Shown here: one piece after another, positions 16,675-27,648 of the stretch
Position numbering within the stretch: the stretch's first letter is position 1
How the letters are laid out: the number at the start of each line of letters is the position of its first letter
Assembly: GCA_009778165.1 (NCBI GenBank)
Contig: WRKF01000189.1
Coordinates: 1 to 64,000 of the forward strand
Direction of reading: 5' to 3'
Source: Defluviitaleaceae bacterium
GTDB lineage: Bacteria; Bacillota; Clostridia; Lachnospirales; UBA5962
DNA length: 64,000 bases
Position numbers and translations under genes: made by a program
The notes under the pieces: model-generated
What the model was told of the DNA's origin: nothing
Databases searched by the model: none
Seen by the model: the letters and a program-made list of their open reading frames with translations, nothing else

Positions 16675-17727
16675 ATTCAAAACTTCTATAAACAAAACAA
16701 GAACATAATAAATAAAACCATAACGCTAATTGTTTTCACTTTAGCCTTTTACATATTTTTTGCCCATTTGCTAACATTTGTTGCGCCGATTATATTTGGA
16801 TACTTTGTTTCGGTAGTTATAAGACCGATAACGGCATTTTTAACAAAAAATCTAAAATTGGGACCTACAATTTCTACAATTGCGGCACTTTTAATATTGG
16901 TTATGCTAATTGGATTTGTGACCACAACAGCCATTAGCAGGTTAATCCGTGATGCTTCAGATTTTTATGAAAATTTACCTGCAATAGCAGAGTATACAGA
17001 ACTGTTTTTGGCGGAAATTTATACATGGTTGGATGGTTTGCAACAAATATTGCCCTACGGCATCCAAGGCGGGATTTACGTACTGATGGATATTACTGTA
17101 AATGCCGGTGTAGCTGTAATTGGCGAGGCGTTGGGTAGCTTTGGCAATGCTTTTATTGGTGCTGTACCCAGAGTGCTTTTTGGAGTTGTAATCGGTTTTA
17201 TATCCTCTTATTTTTTTAGCAAGGATAGGGAACTTATTGCCTCTACAATTAGGGATATTTTGCCCCAAAAGGAACGAGAGCGGCTAATATTAATACGCAA
17301 ACGCTTATTGGGGGCATTGGGCGGGTATTTCAAGGCTCAGCTTATAATTATGTCTGCTGTTGCTACCATTGGCACTATTGGGCATTTTATTATTGGCACC
17401 CCATACGCCTTGCTTTTAAGTGTTACAATAGCCTTGGTTGATGCTCTGCCTGTTTTTGGTAGCGGTATATTTTATTGGCCATGGATGATTACCCTGTTTA
17501 TAATGGGGGAATATTGGCGATTAGTTGGGCTTGTGGTTATTTATGTAACTACGTTTTTTACCCGCCAGTTTTTAGAGCCAAAAATAGTAGGTAAAGAGAT
17601 AGGAATACACCCTATTTTGACACTGTCCAGCATTTATATCGGCATAAATCTCTTTGGGATAATCGGTATTTTGCTTGGCCCCTTTTTTGCTGTAATTTTT
17701 AAAACGGTCTTGGTATGGAAAAATTAA
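16675..17727 (+). CDS. AI-2E/PerM-family membrane transporter (YtvI-like), non-standard start
   Basis: Polytopic membrane protein with the family pattern: two N-terminal helices, a soluble segment with amphipathic helices (about 80-150), then five or six helices; GTPYALLLSVTIALVDALPVFG and the LEPKIVGKEIGIHP motif are diagnostic. The first standard start codon is TTG at 16768, but that would remove most of the first membrane helix. The frame is open back to 16651 and encodes a plausible N-terminus (QNFYKQNKNIINKTITLIVF), yet has no ATG, GTG or TTG there. GAGGATG at 16663-16669 sits at proper distance before ATT 16675, so AUU initiation is proposed; 350 residues then. Substrate unknown. Confidence 0.8.
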   Translation: MQNFYKQNKNIINKTITLIVFTLAFYIFFAHLLTFVAPIIFGYFVSVVIRPITAFLTKNLKLGPTISTIAALLILVMLIGFVTTTAISRLIRDASDFYENLPAIAEYTELFLAEIYTWLDGLQQILPYGIQGGIYVLMDITVNAGVAVIGEALGSFGNAFIGAVPRVLFGVVIGFISSYFFSKDRELIASTIRDILPQKERERLILIRKRLLGALGGYFKAQLIIMSAVATIGTIGHFIIGTPYALLLSVTIALVDALPVFGSGIFYWPWMITLFIMGEYWRLVGLVVIYVTTFFTRQFLEPKIVGKEIGIHPILTLSSIYIGINLFGIIGILLGPFFAVIFKTVLVWKN

Positions 17728-17815
17728 AGATTTTACACTCTCCCATGCTTATACTGTACTTATACGGCAAATTAGTTTTTCGTTCCCAAAATAGCTGTAA
17801 AAATAGCTATAGTAT

Positions 17816-17844
17816 TTGACATGAACAATTGAAAATAGTATAAT
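17816..17844 (+). promoter_or_regulatory. Sigma-A promoter of the chemotaxis receptor gene
   Basis: Consensus TTGACA (17816-17821), 17-bp spacer, TATAAT (17839-17844). The predicted leader is about 105 nt; GAGGAGGG precedes the ATG at 17957. Confidence 0.9.
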
Positions 17845-17956
17845 AATTTTCTGAAATTAATGCTATTGTATACATTGGGCTTCTATGCCATATACATTAG
17901 ACCCATAATGGAGGGACTTTAAATTGAGGTTTAAATTGAGGAGGGATTTTTAAAAA

Positions 17957-20200
17957 ATGTCATTAAAAATTGGTAGTCGGCTTTTGCTTGGCTTTGGCTC
18001 CGTTTTAGTTATTGCTGTGGCTGTTGCGATTATAGCATTTTCAAGTTTAGTATATGTAAACTCCAGGTATGAACATATTTCGGATTTCCCCAACCAACGC
18101 TACAGTATGGTGCGTACATTTGAGTTGGGACTCATGGATTTGCGTCGTTTGGCCATTCTGGTTTCCTATTATGAGGGCAACGAGGCAGGGCTTGTATTTT
18201 TACAAGAATACGCAAATGAAATACATGCTTACATGAATACTATTATTGACAGATTTATTGAAAGCGTTAACGAAGATACCGTTATCAGCGAAGCGACACG
18301 CAGTGAATACCTTCAACAAATTGGCAATTTGGGGCTTGCAATCAACAGCTTTATTACTGATATAATAGGGGTTGGTATTGCTGCTGCTCTTGTTGGCGAT
18401 GCTGCTACGTTATCTTACATACGAGTACAAACGGATATTTTGGTAGATGAATTGTATGTGGTTTTTGAAATTTTATCTCAAAATATTGAAAACTACTTGC
18501 TTTATATTGTTACTGCTGTTGAAACTTACTCGAGTAATATTACTGCGATGATTGTTGTATTGCTTGTTGTTGGTGCTATTGTTTCTGTTGTTATAGGTAT
18601 TGTAATTACTCGCAGCATAACAAGACCAATGAACGAAATAGTACACGTACTTGAAGATATTAGAGCGGGCAATTTAAATGTGAATATACGTAATTTAGAC
18701 AGAAAAGATGAATTGGGCAGTTTAGCCAAGTCTGCAAAGGGTGTTGTAAATGTTGTGGAAACACTTGTAGAAGAAACCGGTGATATGGGTCTGGCTCACA
18801 GCAACGGCAATTTAGACGTGTTTATTAACGCCACAAAATTCCCTGGCTCTTACAGCGAAATGGCAGATAAAATTAATGTTATGGCAAAGTCTCATATAGG
18901 CACGCAAAACAAAATCCTTGATGTGTTTTCGGAGATTGGTAAGGGTAATTTTGATATTAAGCTAGAAAAATTGCCGGGGCAAAAGGCCCAAATCAACGAA
19001 ACAGTAGAAAGCATATGTGGCAACATAATAAAAATATCGGACGAAATTAACCACATTGTAAACTTTATACTGGAGGGACATTTATCTGAAAGCATTGATA
19101 CGACCAAGTTTGAAGGCAGTTGGAAAGAAATGATGAGTGGGCTTAACGAGATTATGCACGCTGTTAACGAACCCTTGGATGAAATGAACAAAGTAATGGG
19201 TAGGCTTTCTGATGGGGAGTTTAACCTTAAAGTACAGGGTGATTACAAAGGCGATTTTTTAGCGATGAGAGATTCTGTAAATGTAACGATAGACAAACTT
19301 TCATCTTACATACAAGAAATGAAAAAAGTTCTTGTAGACGTTGCTGATGGTGATCTTCGCCAAAGAATTACCCGTACATATTCCGGTGATTTTGCAACGA
19401 TAAAAACCTCCATTAACCAAATATCTGAATCATTACAAAAAACTATGAACGAAATTGGTTCATCTGCCGAAAATGTTCTTGGAGGATCTCAGTCTGTATC
19501 ACAAAGTGCCATAGGTTTGGCAAACGGTGCTACAGAACAATCCACAGCTATAGATGGATTAAACAACACAATAGAAAGTATTAGTAATCAAACCAGGCAA
19601 AATGCTAACAACGCAAGGGAAGCAAATGAGCTTTCAAAAAAATCTACAGAAAATGCTAAAAGCGGAAATGCCGCAATGAAAGATATGCTTGACGCAATGG
19701 AAAAAATTAAAGAAAGTAGTAACAGTATATCAAACGTTGTAAAAGTTATAGATGACATAGCCTTTCAAACAAATTTGCTGGCTCTTAACGCATCGGTAGA
19801 GGCTGCAAGAGCCGGAGAACACGGTCGCGGTTTTGCTGTTGTTGCAGAGGAGGTTCGCAATTTGGCTAACCGTAGCCGAGCTGCCGCTTCCGAAACGACT
19901 ACCCTTATAGCCGAATCTATCCAAAGGGTAGAAACCGGGGCAAATATGGCGGAGATTACCAGCGAATCCTTAGATACAATAGTGCATAATGCCAATGAGG
20001 TATTGGAGATAATTCATAGTATATCCCTTGCCTCTAAAGAGCAAGAAGAAGCAATAACTCATGTGAGTAGTGGCATTAACCAAATATCTCAAGTTGTACA
20101 AAGCAACACTTCTGTATCAGAGGAAGCTGCCACTGCCTCTCAACAGCTAAACGCACAAGCGGAAGCGTTAAGAGAGCTGGTTGGTTATTTTAAATTATAG
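17957..20200 (+). CDS. Methyl-accepting chemotaxis protein
   Basis: 747 residues. Membrane helices near 9-33 and 196-220 enclose a helical extracellular sensor domain of the four-helix-bundle size (about 35-195). A HAMP domain follows (about 218-272), then an unusually long linker (about 275-490) that looks like further HAMP-type helices, and the C-terminal signalling coiled coil. The CheA/CheW-binding hairpin tip is clear: [20 protein letters not shown] with [18 protein letters not shown]. Ligand not predictable. It is a single-gene unit with its own consensus promoter; it implies that the cell has a chemotaxis and motility system. Confidence 0.95.
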   Translation: MSLKIGSRLLLGFGSVLVIAVAVAIIAFSSLVYVNSRYEHISDFPNQRYSMVRTFELGLMDLRRLAILVSYYEGNEAGLVFLQEYANEIHAYMNTIIDRFIESVNEDTVISEATRSEYLQQIGNLGLAINSFITDIIGVGIAAALVGDAATLSYIRVQTDILVDELYVVFEILSQNIENYLLYIVTAVETYSSNITAMIVVLLVVGAIVSVVIGIVITRSITRPMNEIVHVLEDIRAGNLNVNIRNLDRKDELGSLAKSAKGVVNVVETLVEETGDMGLAHSNGNLDVFINATKFPGSYSEMADKINVMAKSHIGTQNKILDVFSEIGKGNFDIKLEKLPGQKAQINETVESICGNIIKISDEINHIVNFILEGHLSESIDTTKFEGSWKEMMSGLNEIMHAVNEPLDEMNKVMGRLSDGEFNLKVQGDYKGDFLAMRDSVNVTIDKLSSYIQEMKKVLVDVADGDLRQRITRTYSGDFATIKTSINQISESLQKTMNEIGSSAENVLGGSQSVSQSAIGLANGATEQSTAIDGLNNTIESISNQTRQNANNAREANELSKKSTENAKSGNAAMKDMLDAMEKIKESSNSISNVVKVIDDIAFQTNLLALNASVEAARAGEHGRGFAVVAEEVRNLANRSRAAASETTTLIAESIQRVETGANMAEITSESLDTIVHNANEVLEIIHSISLASKEQEEAITHVSSGINQISQVVQSNTSVSEEAATASQQLNAQAEALRELVGYFKL

Positions 20201-20230
20201 GCAAGGCAAATTTCAAACGAAATTGCTATA

Positions 20231-20284
20231 GCTGTTTATATCGAAAATGCTATTTTGGCTTAAACGCAAATAGCCACCGTTGGA
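20231..20284. repeat. Intergenic hairpin repeat, family H1 (copy 1)
   Basis: A degenerate hairpin ending AAATAGCCACCGT. It aligns end to end with the stronger hairpin at 61081-61134 (shared arms resembling TRGCTRTTTAT and AAATAGCCAC). Confidence 0.5.
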
Positions 20285-20286
20285 AG

Positions 20287-20393
20287 TTGTTTGACTTTAA
20301 AGGAATCTAAAGAATATCGTTTCAAGTTAAACAACCATACATAGTCAACCTACAAAAGCCCGGTGTAAGCACTAGATTTTTGCAGGTTGACTA
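20287..20393 (-). repeat. Two-hairpin intergenic repeat, family H2 (copy 1)
   Basis: Two neighbouring hairpins: arms GTTGTTTGACTT and AAGTTAAACAAC (20287-20335), and 20342-20357 against 20378-20393 (15 of 16 pairs). Read on the minus strand, the order and arm sequences match those at 44141-44233. It lies between the chemotaxis receptor and the RNase gene; the second hairpin could stop transcription weakly. Confidence 0.6.
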
Positions 20394-20435
20394 CTATACG
20401 TATTTAAGAAAATATAAAAAAGGGAATATAAAAAA

Positions 20436-21338
20436 TTGCAAACCATAGTAATGGATATACAGCAAAGTAAGTCCCACATTGCACTGCTCCATAAGGGAAA
20501 ACTGATAGAACATACACAAAACCACGCCCGGGATATACAGGGTAATATTTATTTGGCTAAAGTGGAAAAAGTGAGCAAAACCTTCGCTTTTTTGGATATA
20601 GGTTTACCACAGCGAGCTTTTATTAAATTAAAGGAAGAAGAAAAACTAAAAGGCGGTCAAACCCTGGTAGTGCAAGTTAAAAAAAACGGAACAACAAGCA
20701 GTGAAATTGTAAATGACGATAGGAATATAGAGCAAAAAGGTCCTGTGGTAACCAAAAACACGAGTTTTCCTCAAAAAGATATGGGGGATACCCCAAAATT
20801 GCTTTATAGCGAAAATGCCACGGAACCTTACAAATCTACTTTATTGGCGTTGCTTGCTCAAGGGGGCATAGACCAAATAATAATAAACAACGAAAGCCAC
20901 TTGGATAGAATCGCAAAAATGTCGGCATCGTACAATTTGAAACCTAAGCTGTTTTTGGGAGATATTTTTGCACAATATGAGGTACAGCACCAAATAGATG
21001 CTCTGCATCATAAAAAAGTGTGGCTAAAGTGCGGTGGTTATATTGTAATAGAAAAAACCTCTGCTCTTACCGTAATAGATGTAAACACCGGTAAATATAC
21101 GAGCAAAAGAACTGATACAGCAATCAAAACAAATAAAGAAGCGACAGAAGAAATAGCAAAACAACTGCGCTTGCGCAATATAACCGGCATAATAGTCGTG
21201 GATTTCATAAATGTTAAAAATAGCGAGCCGCTTCTTGACCATTTACGAGATGAAATTAAAAAAGACAGAACGCCTACAACAGTAGTAGGCATTACACCTT
21301 TGGGGCTTGTGGAAATCACTAGAAAAAGGGGAAAGTAG
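20436..21338 (+). CDS. Minimal ribonuclease E/G-family protein
   Basis: 300 residues from TTG 20436 with AAAAGGG upstream; an ATG lies five codons on. An N-terminal S1 RNA-binding domain (about 32-85) and the DNase-I-like catalytic core are present. Catalytic acidic residues are kept: D215 in VIDVNTGK and D256 in IVVDFINV, followed by the closing LGLVEITRKRG. Family members are usually 400-500 or more residues; this one has a shortened 5'-sensor/RNase H part (about 90-190) and lacks the zinc-link CPxC and small domain needed for tetramer formation in RNase E. It may be a monomeric or differently assembled RNA-cleaving enzyme. Confidence 0.82.
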   Translation: MQTIVMDIQQSKSHIALLHKGKLIEHTQNHARDIQGNIYLAKVEKVSKTFAFLDIGLPQRAFIKLKEEEKLKGGQTLVVQVKKNGTTSSEIVNDDRNIEQKGPVVTKNTSFPQKDMGDTPKLLYSENATEPYKSTLLALLAQGGIDQIIINNESHLDRIAKMSASYNLKPKLFLGDIFAQYEVQHQIDALHHKKVWLKCGGYIVIEKTSALTVIDVNTGKYTSKRTDTAIKTNKEATEEIAKQLRLRNITGIIVVDFINVKNSEPLLDHLRDEIKKDRTPTTVVGITPLGLVEITRKRGK

Positions 21339-21348
21339 AGGTATTATA

Positions 21349-22035
21349 GTGCTAAATTTTTTAGGAATAGGCGGAGCTTTTAATCCGGAGTACGGAAACA
21401 ATAGCGCCTATATTAAACGAGATAAAGGTCTTATAATAATTGATTGCGGTTCCACAGTATTTGGAGATATAAAACCAAAAATAGACGCTGCCGATTCAAA
21501 CGATATCCATATTTTCATAACCCACACTCATACAGATCATGTAGGATCTTTGGGTACAACATTGGACTATGTTTACTATGTTAAGAAAGGGAAAGCGAAT
21601 CTTTATTTTCCCGATCCTAAAATTATAGATATGTTGATTATGATGAAAATAAGTACAAACCATTACATATTCAATTCGGAGCTAACTAATGAGGTTTGTG
21701 GTCTTACGGTTTCTTTTTATGAAACTAAACATTTGTTGGATAATTGCTACGGCTTGATTATAAAAGATAACCATCAAACAATATGCTACAGTAGCGATTG
21801 TAGCGAGATTACCCTGTTGCAAGATTTTTTACAAGGAAAAATAAACACGCTATATTTAGACGTATCCAGCAATGAAAGTAAGGTTCACGTTCCCTACAAA
21901 AGTTTGTTGACACTGGTGCCAAATCCGGCAGACAGGAGCCGTTTATATGTGATGCACTTGGATAAGTATTTTGACAAAAAACAGGCAATCAAAGATGGGT
22001 TTAATGTAGCCGAAAGGGAATGCGATGCTTTGTGA
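21349..22035 (+). CDS. MBL-fold metallo-hydrolase
   Basis: 228 residues from GTG 21349 with AGAGG at proper spacing; a TTG at 21307 would make it overlap the RNase frame and adds unlikely residues. Metallo-beta-lactamase fold: THTHTDHVG (HxHxDH, about residues 64-72), H near 132, a D in SSDCSE and an H near the C-terminus (VMHLD). The closest general resemblance is to RNase Z/phosphodiesterase-like and DUF2156-independent MBL hydrolases, without the beta-CASP insert. Substrate unknown. Packed between the RNase gene and mcsA, overlapping the latter by 11 bp. Confidence 0.85.
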   Translation: MLNFLGIGGAFNPEYGNNSAYIKRDKGLIIIDCGSTVFGDIKPKIDAADSNDIHIFITHTHTDHVGSLGTTLDYVYYVKKGKANLYFPDPKIIDMLIMMKISTNHYIFNSELTNEVCGLTVSFYETKHLLDNCYGLIIKDNHQTICYSSDCSEITLLQDFLQGKINTLYLDVSSNESKVHVPYKSLLTLVPNPADRSRLYVMHLDKYFDKKQAIKDGFNVAERECDAL

Positions 22036-22504
22036 TAATTGCAAAAAAAATCAGGCGGCTGTTTATATTGAGCAAATAACAAATGGGGAAACAACAGAGG
22101 TTAATCTGTGCTACAAATGCTCTCTTGACTTTCACTCGCCCATGTTTTTGAACAATATCCTAAAGGGTATGTTCCACAATATCGGTGAAAAAAATGTAGC
22201 AACAATCCAATGCCCAAGCTGCCAAATTACACTTTCCGAATTCAGAAAAACGGGCAAATTGGGTTGCAATCAATGTTATCCCACATTTAAAAAAGAGATT
22301 TCCACTATATTAAAAAATATACAATGGGGTACATCCCACCGCGGAAAAATTCCTCAAAAAAACTCTGCTGATTTGCTTGTAAAAAAAGAGGTGCAGAGGT
22401 TGCGCCGAGAGCAAGCCACAGCAATAGAAAGAGAAGAGTATGAAGAGGCAGCACGGTTACGGGACAAGATTAAAGAAATGGAGTTGGGAGGTGAAGAGCA
22501 ATGA
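22025..22504 (+). CDS. mcsA: McsA, activator of protein-arginine kinase McsB
   Basis: 159 residues. Two treble-clef-type zinc motifs (CDNCKKNQAAVYI at the start with CYKC near 29, and CPSC with CNQC in the middle, about 63-85) and a C-terminal UVR domain (EREEYEEAARLRDKIKEME). This is the full McsA plan. McsA activates McsB, which marks proteins with phosphoarginine for ClpCP degradation. Overlaps the genes on both sides. Confidence 0.94.
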   Translation: MLCDNCKKNQAAVYIEQITNGETTEVNLCYKCSLDFHSPMFLNNILKGMFHNIGEKNVATIQCPSCQITLSEFRKTGKLGCNQCYPTFKKEISTILKNIQWGTSHRGKIPQKNSADLLVKKEVQRLRREQATAIEREEYEEAARLRDKIKEMELGGEEQ

Positions 22505-23514
22505 AATGGTACACACCGGAAGACGATACATCTCCCGTTATATCTTGCAGGGTTCGTTTGGCGCGTAATTTCAAAAAATATAATTTTTTGAGCAAGTTGC
22601 AAGCCCCTCAAGCAGAAGAAATGGTAAATGAGGTAGGAGGAATCCTGTTAGGACTCAAAAATACCAACTTTCAGTTTGTAGATATTATGAAAAAAAGCAA
22701 TGTGGAAAAGTTGAGTTTGTTGGAGTATCACAAAATTAGTTTGGACTTGCTGCGAGGCAAACAACCTCGTGGTTTGGTTTCTAGTGCAGACGACACAATC
22801 CACATTATGCTCAACGAAGAGGATCATATACGTATACAATCCATTGCTCCCGGCAAAAACATACAAAAAGCGTATATTGCAGCAGACCATACAGACAACC
22901 TAATAGAACAAAAAATAGAGTACGCCTTTGATGAGAGTTTGGGTTATCTTACAAGTTGCCCTAGCAACACGGGTACGGGTATGCGGGCCAGTTATATGGT
23001 TCACCTTCCTTTGTTGGAAAAAATGGGCAAACTGCAAAATATTGTGAACTCCCTTTCCAGAGCCGGTATGACCATGCGAGGCATATATGGGGAAAGTAGT
23101 GACTCCATAGGTAGCATTTATCAAATTTCCAATCAATGCTCCCTGGGCAGATCAGAAGAAGAAATAATAGGTATATTAGAAAACCTAACGAACCAAATAG
23201 TGGAAACGGAAATGGAAACAACACAGGCAAACATAAAAAGAGCTCCTATTTATTTTGAAGATCAAGTGTACCGTGCCCTTGGTGTGTTGCAAAATTGTCG
23301 CCAAATCGATATAAAAGAGGCTCGTCGCATGATTAGTGTTTTGCGTCTGGGGGTGGTTTCCGGTTTAATCAAGAATCCAGCCGATATTTCTATTTATACT
23401 CTGATGATGAATATAGAATATGGTAACCTTAAACTTAGTATGGGAGTTGACCTTCCTGATTCTGAAATAGACGTTGCCAGGGCAACATATATTAGGAATG
23501 TGCTGAATGGTTAA
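22501..23514 (+). CDS. mcsB: Protein-arginine kinase McsB
   Basis: 337 residues. Phosphagen-kinase-like catalytic domain: SCRVRLARNFKKYNF near residue 16, the ATP-grasping RGxxGE segment RGIYGESSDSIGSIYQISNQ (about 198-217) and a Glu/Cys-type active site. McsB phosphorylates arginine on substrates of ClpCP and, in other Bacillota, on the repressor CtsR. The start overlaps mcsA by four bases (ATGA). No ctsR is next to it. Confidence 0.95.
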   Translation: MKWYTPEDDTSPVISCRVRLARNFKKYNFLSKLQAPQAEEMVNEVGGILLGLKNTNFQFVDIMKKSNVEKLSLLEYHKISLDLLRGKQPRGLVSSADDTIHIMLNEEDHIRIQSIAPGKNIQKAYIAADHTDNLIEQKIEYAFDESLGYLTSCPSNTGTGMRASYMVHLPLLEKMGKLQNIVNSLSRAGMTMRGIYGESSDSIGSIYQISNQCSLGRSEEEIIGILENLTNQIVETEMETTQANIKRAPIYFEDQVYRALGVLQNCRQIDIKEARRMISVLRLGVVSGLIKNPADISIYTLMMNIEYGNLKLSMGVDLPDSEIDVARATYIRNVLNG

Positions 23515-23529
23515 AGGAGATAAAAAATT

Positions 23530-25986
23530 ATGCAAGGAAAATTTACACAAAAGGCAAAAGAGGTTATAGATACAGCGAAGGAGATTAGCCAGCGTTACGG
23601 GCACGCATATGTAGGGACAGAGCATATATTGATTGCCCTTGCCACCGTAGCGGATTCTGTGGCCTACAAAGCTCTGGAAGAACAAGGTGTAACAGAAGAA
23701 ATATTAGAAGAAAAAATAGAGGGGCTTGTTGGCATTAATGACACACCAAGCGAATCTCAAGACTTTACCCCCCGCACTAAGCGTATACTGGAAAACAGTA
23801 TGCAGGAAGCAGTAAACATGGGTACGGGCTACATTGGCACAGAACACTTGCTTTTGGCTCTTTTGCGTGATAGAGAAAGTTTGGCAATGAAGATTTTGGC
23901 GAGTTTGAAAGTTAATGTGCAAAGGCTTTACGAAGAGATAATGTCGTTGCTTGGAGAAAGTGGCAATGTGCTTACCCCTCACCAAGGTTCTCCATTTTAT
24001 GGAGGGCAACAAAAAAAATCGGACAGTCGCTCAAACACACCAACCCTAGACAACTTTAGCAGAGATTTTACAAGTTATGCAAAAGACAACAAATTCGATC
24101 CGACGGTAGGTAGAGAAAAAGAGATAGAGCGTATTGTGCAGATACTTTCTCGCCGCACCAAAAACAACCCGGTTTTGGTTGGGGATCCTGGTGTGGGCAA
24201 AACCGCTATTGCAGAAGGATTAGCCCAAAAAATAGTAGACGGCACAATACCTCAAATTTTGAAGGACAAACGAATAGTTAGTTTAGATATTAGTGCAATG
24301 GTTGCAGGCAGTAAATATCGCGGCGAGTTTGAGGAGAGAATAAAAAAAGTTATAAACGAAGTGAAAACCGCAGGCAATGTTATATTATTTATAGATGAGC
24401 TACACACGGTAATTGGCGCAGGAGGGGCAGAAGGCTCCATAGATGCATCTAACATACTCAAACCGCCCCTTTCTCGTGGGGAGATCCAGGTGGTAGGGGC
24501 TACCACATTAGATGAATATCGCAAGTATATAGAGAAAAATGCAGCATTGGAACGCCGCTTTCAACCGGTGCGAGTAGAGGAACCAAGCGAAGAAGAAGCG
24601 ATATTTATGTTGAGAGGGTTGCGAGATAAGTATGAAGCTCATCACAATGTAAAAATAACTGACGATGCACTGGAGGCAGCTGTTAATCTTTCCTCTCGTT
24701 ATATTACCGAAAGATTTTTGCCGGATAAAGCAATAGATTTGTTGGATGAAACCGCATCCAAAGTACGCCTTCGCACATACGTTGCTCCCCCAAACGTCAA
24801 ATCTTTGGAAGAAAAAATAGCGGAGCTGGAAAAAGAGAAAGAAGCCGCAATCAAAACAGAGGCCTTTGAACTTGCTAGCGATATTAAGCAAAAGCAAAAT
24901 GATATAAAGGCAATGCTTGAAACAGAAATGGAACACTGGGACAAAAATAACAAAGCCAACAACAGCACTGTAGATGAAGGAGAAATAGCGGATGTAGTTA
25001 CAAGCTGGACCGGCGTTCCCGTTAAAAAGCTGCAACAAGAAGAGCAGGGTCGTCTTATGGGGATGGAAAAAACGTTGCACAAGCGTATAATAGGTCAAGA
25101 CGAAGCTGTGAAATCTATATCCCGTGCTATTCGCCGTGGTCGTGTTGGACTGAAAGACCCTAAACGTCCCATTGGCTCTTTTCTGTTCCTTGGGCCAACG
25201 GGGGTTGGTAAAACAGAGCTTAGCAAAGCCCTGGCAAATGTGTTGTTTGGTAGCGACGATTCCATAATCCGCGTGGATATGAGCGAATATATGGAAAAAC
25301 ACACCACAAGCAAGCTGATTGGCTCCCCCCCGGGGTATGTGGGTTACGATGACGGTGGGCATTTTAGTGAAAAAGTACGCCGCAAACCCTACTGTGTCAT
25401 TCTTTTTGACGAAATAGAAAAAGCACACCCGGATGTCTTTAACGTGCTTTTGCAAGTAATAGAGGACGGGCACATTACCGATAGCCAAGGCAGAAAGGTA
25501 AACTTTAAAAACACAGTAATAATAATGACAAGCAACGCCGGTGCAAAAAATATAATTAACCCCAAAAAACTGGGCTTTACCTCCCAACCGGATTCAGAAA
25601 AAAGCTACCAAGAGATGAAAAAAACAGTTTTGGGCGAAATAAAAGAAATTTTTAGGCCGGAGTTTCTTAACCGTATAGATGATATTGTTGTTTTCCATCC
25701 TCTGAGCCAAGAAGAGATAGAAGAAGTGGCTAAAGGAATGATAACAGAGGTAACAAATAGGGTTAAGGCTAATATGGATGTAGAAATGATCGTAACCGCA
25801 GCGGCTCTAAAAGAGATAGCAAAAGAAGGTTATGACACTGCTTATGGTGCTCGCCCGTTGCGTCGTGCAATCCAAAACAAGATAGAAGACAGACTGGCAG
25901 AAGAAGTGTTGCAGGGTCAAGTTCGAGAAAAGGATACGGTGGAAATCGACTTTGACCAAGAATTCACGGTTAAAAAACTGACATAA
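23530..25986 (+). CDS. clpC: ATP-dependent Clp protease ATP-binding subunit ClpC
   Basis: 818 residues. N-domain with two Clp_N repeats (about 3-145), first AAA+ domain with Walker A GDPGVGKT (about 217), a middle domain with UVR-type sequence ([19 protein letters not shown], about 440), second AAA+ domain with [12 protein letters not shown] (about 556), and C-terminal D2-small domain. It unfolds phosphoarginine-tagged or adaptor-bound proteins and feeds ClpP. Starts 15 bp after mcsB with AAAGGAGA upstream. Confidence 0.97.
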   Translation: MQGKFTQKAKEVIDTAKEISQRYGHAYVGTEHILIALATVADSVAYKALEEQGVTEEILEEKIEGLVGINDTPSESQDFTPRTKRILENSMQEAVNMGTGYIGTEHLLLALLRDRESLAMKILASLKVNVQRLYEEIMSLLGESGNVLTPHQGSPFYGGQQKKSDSRSNTPTLDNFSRDFTSYAKDNKFDPTVGREKEIERIVQILSRRTKNNPVLVGDPGVGKTAIAEGLAQKIVDGTIPQILKDKRIVSLDISAMVAGSKYRGEFEERIKKVINEVKTAGNVILFIDELHTVIGAGGAEGSIDASNILKPPLSRGEIQVVGATTLDEYRKYIEKNAALERRFQPVRVEEPSEEEAIFMLRGLRDKYEAHHNVKITDDALEAAVNLSSRYITERFLPDKAIDLLDETASKVRLRTYVAPPNVKSLEEKIAELEKEKEAAIKTEAFELASDIKQKQNDIKAMLETEMEHWDKNNKANNSTVDEGEIADVVTSWTGVPVKKLQQEEQGRLMGMEKTLHKRIIGQDEAVKSISRAIRRGRVGLKDPKRPIGSFLFLGPTGVGKTELSKALANVLFGSDDSIIRVDMSEYMEKHTTSKLIGSPPGYVGYDDGGHFSEKVRRKPYCVILFDEIEKAHPDVFNVLLQVIEDGHITDSQGRKVNFKNTVIIMTSNAGAKNIINPKKLGFTSQPDSEKSYQEMKKTVLGEIKEIFRPEFLNRIDDIVVFHPLSQEEIEEVAKGMITEVTNRVKANMDVEMIVTAAALKEIAKEGYDTAYGARPLRRAIQNKIEDRLAEEVLQGQVREKDTVEIDFDQEFTVKKLT

Positions 25987-25989
25987 AAT

Positions 25990-26052
25990 TTTGAAAGTTG
26001 AAAGTTGAAAGTTGAAATTAAATAAAAATCAAGAAAATCAAGAAAATCAAAA
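25990..26052. repeat. Short AT-rich tandem repeats after clpC
   Basis: Three to four copies of TTGAAAG (25990-26014) followed by repeats of AATCAAGAA (26027-26050). Simple slippage-type repeats in the spacer between clpC and rny; no function evident. Confidence 0.7.
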
Positions 26053-26079
26053 ATTAGAGAAAAGGGATGTGAAAAAAAT

Positions 26080-27648
26080 TTGTATTATATGGTATTTTCC
26101 CCAAGTGTTGCCATTATAATTAGCGTTTCCATATTTGCCGGAGGAATCTTTGCCGGATGTATCCTTGGGTATATTTACCGCAAAAAAATATCGGAAGGCA
26201 ACATTGGAAACGCCGAGGACGAGGCTAAGAGAATAATAGAAAGAGCCAAACAAGACACCGAGGCAAAGAAAAAAGAAATTTTAATAGAAGCGAAAGAAGA
26301 ATCTATTAGGGTCAAAAATGAGTACGAAAAAGAAAATCGGGAACGCCGCAGCGAACTATCTCGCTTGGAACGCCGTATTCTCAACAAAGAAGAGACTCTA
26401 GACAAAAAAATAGAGACAATAGAAAAAAGAGAAGAAACGTTAGCAAAAAAATCTGCACAGTTAGACAAACAAAACGAAAAGCTAAAAGAAACAATCAACA
26501 AAAAACAGTCCGTGCTGGAAAAAATATCTAGGATGACATCTGCACAAGCTAAAGAGGAGCTACTAGCAACACTTGAAGGTGAAATTAGTGCAGAGGCCTC
26601 TGTAATTATAAAACAAATGGAAACAAAGGTTAAAATGGAAGCTGATAAAAAGGCCATAGAAATAATCTCCCTTGCTATGCAAAGATGCGAGGTAAACCAT
26701 GTTGTGGAAACTACAGTATCTGTTGTTAACCTACCCAGTGATGAAATGAAAGGGCGTATTATAGGAAGGGAAGGACGTAATATTCGCACTTTAGAAACCC
26801 TTACCGGTATCGACCTTATTATAGATGACACCCCGGAAGCTGTTGTTTTGTCGGGCTTTAGTGCTATGCGGCGAGAGATTGCTCGAATAGCACTGGAAAG
26901 GCTCATTGTTGACGGTCGTATCCATCCTTCTCGCATAGAGGAAATGGTAGAAAAGGCCAAAAAAGAAGTAGATGTATTAATAAAAGAAGACGGAGAGGCT
27001 GCCACTTTTGAAGTGGGGGTTTATAACTTGCATCCGGAGCTGATTAAACTGCTGGGAAAAATGAGGTTTAGAACAAGCTATGGGCAAAATGCCCTGCGAC
27101 ACTCTATAGAGGTAGCTCATTTGTCCGGGATGATGGCTAACCAGCTTGGGGCAGATGTGCTTGTAGCAAAACGTGCAGGGTTGCTCCACGATATTGGCAA
27201 AGCTATAGACCAAGACACAGAAGGAACGCACATATCTATTGGTGTAGAGCTGTGCCGCAAATATAAGGAATCGCCTGTAATAATAAATGCGGTGGAAGCA
27301 CACCACGGAGATGTGGAGCCTACCAGCTTGATTGCGGTTATTGTGCAAGTTGCCGATGCAGTGTCTGCCTCTCGCCCGGGGGCTCGCAAAGAAACACTGG
27401 AAACATATATAAAACGTTTGCAAAAACTGGAGGAAATAGCTGATAGCCACGCTGGCGTGGAAAAATCTTTTGCTATACAGGCAGGTAGAGAGCTTAGGGT
27501 TATAATATTGCCGGATCTGATAGACGACAGAGGTATGCCATATTTGGCTCGCCAAATAGCGAAAAAGATAGAGGCACAGCTAGAATATCCGGGTCAAATT
27601 AAAATAAGTGTAGTTAGAGAAACAAGATCTGTGGAGTACGCAAAATAA
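26080..27648 (+). CDS. rny: Ribonuclease Y
   Basis: 522 residues from TTG 26080 (ATG three codons on; AAAGGG upstream suits either). N-terminal membrane anchor (about 5-27), long coiled coil (about 35-190), KH domain with [15 protein letters not shown] (about 222-236), and HD domain with [11 protein letters not shown] and [10 protein letters not shown] (about 346-385). RNase Y is the main membrane-bound endonuclease starting mRNA decay in Bacillota. The window thus holds RNase Y, RNase E/G and RtcB. Confidence 0.97.
   Translation: MYYMVFSPSVAIIISVSIFAGGIFAGCILGYIYRKKISEGNIGNAEDEAKRIIERAKQDTEAKKKEILIEAKEESIRVKNEYEKENRERRSELSRLERRILNKEETLDKKIETIEKREETLAKKSAQLDKQNEKLKETINKKQSVLEKISRMTSAQAKEELLATLEGEISAEASVIIKQMETKVKMEADKKAIEIISLAMQRCEVNHVVETTVSVVNLPSDEMKGRIIGREGRNIRTLETLTGIDLIIDDTPEAVVLSGFSAMRREIARIALERLIVDGRIHPSRIEEMVEKAKKEVDVLIKEDGEAATFEVGVYNLHPELIKLLGKMRFRTSYGQNALRHSIEVAHLSGMMANQLGADVLVAKRAGLLHDIGKAIDQDTEGTHISIGVELCRKYKESPVIINAVEAHHGDVEPTSLIAVIVQVADAVSASRPGARKETLETYIKRLQKLEEIADSHAGVEKSFAIQAGRELRVIILPDLIDDRGMPYLARQIAKKIEAQLEYPGQIKISVVRETRSVEYAK

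Noticed and set aside
21024-21319. Antisense frames across the RNase E/G gene
   Set aside because: Hydrophobic shadow frames; the forward strand carries the catalytic motifs.
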